From NCBI GenBank assembly GCA_021202495.1, contig JAJQCX010000102.1:1-8319 (forward strand): a DNA stretch of 8,319 nt, read 5' to 3'. The notes below the pieces were generated by a model. The model was not told the origin of the DNA and ran no database searches. It saw nothing but the letters and a program-made list of their open reading frames with translations. A program made the position numbers and the translations under genes. Source of the DNA: Clostridia bacterium (GTDB lineage Bacteria; Bacillota; Clostridia; UMGS1883). How positions within the stretch are numbered: position 1 is the stretch's first letter; each line of letters starts with the position of its first letter. Below, in pieces: positions 5,851 through 8,319 of the stretch.

Positions 5851-7695
5851 ATGAAAAAGCTCATATCTTTTGTACTAATTTGCCTAATGACGGCATCGTT
5901 TTCCACAGGCTGCGCCGCCGAAACAACCTCGCCCGGCGGCACAATCGAGCTGCAAATAGGAAATCCCATTATGACAATTGACGGAGAGGAACGCGAAATC
6001 GACCCCGGACGCGGCACGGCGCCCATCATTCAAGATAACAGAACGCTTCTTCCCGTTCGAGCGGTCGTCGAAGCGATGGGCGGCGAGGTTGAGTGGAACA
6101 ATGAAACGCAGACCGCCCGCCTTTCAAAAGAGGGCACTGTCATTCTTCTGACCATAGGAAGCGAGACGGCATATGTAAACGGCGAGGAATATTCGCTTGA
6201 CACCGCTCCCATTATCCAAAACGAGCGGACTATGCTGCCGATTCGTTTTATTGCAGAAAGCTTCGGCTACAGCGTTGCGTGGGATAACGAAACGCAGACA
6301 ATCACTCTGACGCCCTCGGAAGAAAATACGGAGGAAGCTGTTATGACAAATCAATCCGAATTGCGCAGCTCTATCGTAGTATATTTTTCGCAAACCGGCA
6401 CGACAAAGCCGCTTGCTATTAAAATTGCGGAGATGACGGGCTCGGACGTTTACGAAATTACGGCGGCGGAGCCTTATAGCGATGAGGATATTGATTACGG
6501 CAACAATTCAAGTCGTGCCAATCAAGAGCAAAACGACCCCGACGCAAGACCCGCCATTGCGGGTGAAATTCCCGATTTGTCGCAGTACGACACAGTCTTT
6601 ATCGGTTTTCCCATTTGGTGGGGCACAAATCCGAGGATTATAAACACATTTATCGACAGCTGCGATTTATCCGGAAAAACAATAATGCCGTTTTGCACCT
6701 CCCACTCCTCCGGCATTTCCTCGGCTGTTTCGGCAATTAAAGCAGCCCTTCCCGATTCTGACGTAAAATCGGGCTTTAGGTCAAACGGGGAAATCGATGA
6801 GGACGAAATTTCCGAATGGCTTTCGGAAAACGGCTTTTCACAAACTTCCGCCGAAACAAGCACACCTGTATTCAATTTCGAGACAAAAACCGTCACGCTT
6901 AACAGCGGCTATGAAATGCCCATAAACGGCTTGGGAACATACAGTCCGCACGGGGATGAATGTATAAATGCGGTAAAATCCGCAATCGAGTGCGGAGTGC
7001 GCCTATTTGACACCGCCTCCGCCTACGGAAACGAGGAAGAGGTCGGGCAGGCGATACGCGAAGCGATTGAAGAGGGGCTTGTGACGCGAGAGGAAATTTT
7101 CGTTATTACGAAAATTTATCCCGGCAGCGAAATGGAGAACCCGGAAGAATCAATCCAAGCGTGTCTTGACAGGCTGGACATAGGCTACGTCGACATGATG
7201 CTCCTGCACCACCCCGATGACAACGACGTCAAAGCGTATAAGGCAATGGAGGAATTTGTGAAGGAGGGAAAAATCCGCTCAATCGGTCTTTCCAACTGGT
7301 ACGTTGAAGAGCTGGAGGAATTTTTACCGCAGGTTGACACCATTCCCGCGCTTGTGCAAAATGAAATTCACCCCTATTATCAGGAAAATGACGTTATTCC
7401 CTATATTCAAAGCTTGGGAATAGTCGTACAGGGCTGGTACCCGTTGGGCGGCAGAGGTCACACAACCGAGTTATTAAACGACGAAACAATAACAAAAATT
7501 GCCGAGGCGCACGGCGTATCATCCGCACAGGTGATTTTAAGGTGGAATTTGCAAAAGGGCGTTGTCGTAATTCCGGGCTCGAGCAACCCCGACCACATAA
7601 AGGAAAACACCGAGCTCTATCATTTTGAACTGACGGATGATGAAATGGAAGAGATTAACGCGCTTGACAGAAACGAAAAGCATGATTGGTATTAA
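5851..7695 (+). CDS. predicted lipoprotein: stalk domain + flavodoxin + aldo-keto reductase fusion, 614 aa
   Basis: Three-domain redox protein. Residues 1-21 are a signal peptide with a lipobox-like STGC (Cys21; Ser at -3 is less usual). Residues 31-158 are a copper amine oxidase N-terminal-like stalk domain made of two similar halves (56-92 and 118-154). Residues 172-331 are a flavodoxin-like domain: FMN phosphate loop SQTGTT (180-185), RANQEQNDPDARP (222-234), GFPIWWGTNP (252-261). Residues 343-614 are a full aldo-keto reductase: tetrad Asp387, Tyr392, Lys421, His453, and cofactor-loop motifs GWYPLGG and IPGSSNP...EN. Such reductases reduce carbonyls with NAD(P)H. In the cofactor loop the usual Lys and Arg are Gly576 and His582, hinting at altered NADPH preference. 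The flavodoxin and reductase are normally separate cytosolic proteins; here they follow an export signal without a stop or frameshift. Strong ribosome site AAAAGGAGGT, 8 nt before the ATG. Met165 has its own GGAGG site. First gene of a LysR-divergent operon. Confidence 0.9.
   Translation: MKKLISFVLICLMTASFSTGCAAETTSPGGTIELQIGNPIMTIDGEEREIDPGRGTAPIIQDNRTLLPVRAVVEAMGGEVEWNNETQTARLSKEGTVILLTIGSETAYVNGEEYSLDTAPIIQNERTMLPIRFIAESFGYSVAWDNETQTITLTPSEENTEEAVMTNQSELRSSIVVYFSQTGTTKPLAIKIAEMTGSDVYEITAAEPYSDEDIDYGNNSSRANQEQNDPDARPAIAGEIPDLSQYDTVFIGFPIWWGTNPRIINTFIDSCDLSGKTIMPFCTSHSSGISSAVSAIKAALPDSDVKSGFRSNGEIDEDEISEWLSENGFSQTSAETSTPVFNFETKTVTLNSGYEMPINGLGTYSPHGDECINAVKSAIECGVRLFDTASAYGNEEEVGQAIREAIEEGLVTREEIFVITKIYPGSEMENPEESIQACLDRLDIGYVDMMLLHHPDDNDVKAYKAMEEFVKEGKIRSIGLSNWYVEELEEFLPQVDTIPALVQNEIHPYYQENDVIPYIQSLGIVVQGWYPLGGRGHTTELLNDETITKIAEAHGVSSAQVILRWNLQKGVVVIPGSSNPDHIKENTELYHFELTDDEMEEINALDRNEKHDWY
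6016..6312 (+). repeat. internal duplication within the stalk domain
   Basis: Residues 56-92 (6016-6126) and 118-154 (6202-6312) of the fusion protein align without gaps: TAPIIQ, RT, LP.R, E, V.W and NETQT are shared, 21 of 37 residues identical. Two such halves are normal for the copper amine oxidase N-terminal-like/stalk family, which packs as a surface module. This supports a true stalk domain rather than a random N-terminal extension. Confidence 0.8.
6330..6345 (+). promoter_or_regulatory. internal ribosome site and in-frame ATG (Met165)
   Basis: GGAGG (6330-6334) is followed by 8 nt and an in-frame ATG (6343-6345) within the fusion gene, exactly between the stalk and flavodoxin domains. 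Starting here would give a 450-residue flavodoxin-reductase without signal peptide or stalk. The bases also encode Glu-Glu in an acidic linker, so a chance match is possible; the position and spacing are what argue for function. It may instead be the fossil start of an ancestral flavodoxin gene. Confidence 0.4.
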
Positions 7696-7706
7696 GGAAG
7701 GTTAGC

Positions 7707-8264
7707 ATGACTATTTTTGAACGAGACTTGGCGGGAGAGCAAATATCAATTCACGACCCCGAATTTTATAAAATAAACGACATTATAGGCGAGTCGCAGA
7801 AAATTCTCTCCGAAATGAACAATTCCTATCACACAAAAGACGAGCTGCGGCAGCTCTTCTCAAAGCTGACAGGAAATAGTGTTGACGAATCATTTGAAAT
7901 ATTAGTGCCGTTTTACACCGACTTCGGCAGAAACATTACCATCGGCAAAAACGTCTTTATCAATCAAAACTGCACGTTTATGGACAGAGGCGGCATTATC
8001 TTAGAGGACAATGTTCTGATTGCTCCGCGCGTGAACCTCATCACGACAAACCACGTAATTTCGCCTAAGTCAAGACGCGACGTAATTTCAAAGCCTATTC
8101 GCATATGCAAAAACGCGTGGATAGGCGCAAACGCCACAATAACTCCCGGCGTGACAATCGGCGAAAATTCTGTTGTTGCGGCGGGTGCCGTCGTAACAAA
8201 AAACGTCCCTGCAAATGTCATTGCCGCGGGAATTCCTGCAGTAATTATAAAAGAAATAAAATAA
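7707..8264 (+). CDS. hexapeptide-repeat O-acetyltransferase (maltose/galactoside type), 185 aa
   Basis: Predicted cytosolic acetyl-CoA-dependent O-acetyltransferase of the left-handed beta-helix (LbH) family near maltose/galactoside acetyltransferases and NodL. The acceptor is probably a sugar or small hydroxyl compound, not identifiable here. Residues 1-55 form the helical maltose-acetyltransferase-type N-terminal region. The hexapeptide coils run from about 72 to 180 (ITIGKNVFINQN, IILEDNVLIAP, AWIGANATITPGVTIGENSVVAAGAVVTKNVP), with catalytic His116 in TTNH and the closing GIPA motif (175-178). Length is normal. The ATG at 7707 is chosen over an in-frame ATG at 7686, because it has AAGGAAGG (7694-7701) just upstream, fits the family start and avoids overlapping the preceding gene. 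It begins 11 bp after the fusion gene's stop, and the ribosome site overlaps that stop, so translation is probably coupled. Confidence 0.88.
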   Translation: MTIFERDLAGEQISIHDPEFYKINDIIGESQKILSEMNNSYHTKDELRQLFSKLTGNSVDESFEILVPFYTDFGRNITIGKNVFINQNCTFMDRGGIILEDNVLIAPRVNLITTNHVISPKSRRDVISKPIRICKNAWIGANATITPGVTIGENSVVAAGAVVTKNVPANVIAAGIPAVIIKEIK

Positions 8265-8319
8265 AGAAAGTCCAATGGTGAAAAGTCAATAGGCTGAGCG
8301 AAGAAAATTTCGAAGGAAA

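Noticed and set aside
7686..7706. Upstream in-frame ATG for the acetyltransferase
   Set aside because: It overlaps the end of the fusion gene, lacks a good ribosome site, and adds seven residues before the normal family start; the ATG at 7707 has AAGGAAGG just upstream.
8267..8290. Near-direct repeat AAAGTCCAAT / AAAGTCAAT after the acetyltransferase
   Set aside because: Two short imperfect copies in A-rich DNA; likely chance. The GAAGGAAA at the window end could be a ribosome site, but no start codon is in view.

Overview
The window looks like chromosomal DNA from a low-to-mid-GC Gram-positive anaerobe of the class Clostridia. This is inferred from strong AGGAGG-type ribosome sites, TTGACA/TATAAT-like promoters, Sec-exported proteins with short MKK signal peptides, a 'stalk' (copper amine oxidase N-terminal-like) domain, and a flavodoxin/aldo-keto reductase pair beside a LysR regulator. 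No species can be named from the sequence alone. All six genes are complete and all end in TAA. No rRNA, tRNA, CRISPR array, transposase or phage gene is visible.

Left part (67-4689, all minus strand). Read in the direction of transcription there is a 766-residue secreted phosphodiester glycosidase (NAGPA-like) with Ig-like and degenerate phosphoesterase-like C-terminal regions. Next comes a 608-residue secreted subtilisin-family protease, then a 66-residue unknown protein. Each has its own ribosome site and a recognisable upstream promoter candidate, so they look like separate transcription units. Between the glycosidase and the protease lies a roughly 90-bp palindromic element built of TTGCTAA heptamers around a short hairpin. 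It probably ends the glycosidase transcript and may lend a -35 box to the protease promoter.

Right part (4812-8264). A LysR-type regulator (minus) is divergent from a two-gene operon (plus): a 614-residue predicted lipoprotein and, 11 bp after it, a 185-residue hexapeptide-repeat acetyltransferase. The 151-bp divergent intergenic region holds two near-consensus promoters back to back. An inverted repeat fills the spacer of the lysR promoter, and a perfect ATCAT-N11-ATGAT LysR box is centred near -66 of the operon promoter. This is the textbook layout for an autorepressing LysR protein that activates its divergent neighbour.

The most unusual item is the 614-residue protein. One uninterrupted frame joins a lipoprotein signal, a duplicated stalk domain, a flavodoxin-like FMN domain and a complete aldo-keto reductase with its Asp-Tyr-Lys-His tetrad. 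The last two are normally separate cytosolic proteins. An in-frame ATG with a GGAGG site 8 nt upstream lies exactly at the stalk/flavodoxin junction, so the gene could make both an exported three-domain form and a cytosolic flavodoxin-reductase form. Only the sequence layout is observed; the dual-product idea is inference.
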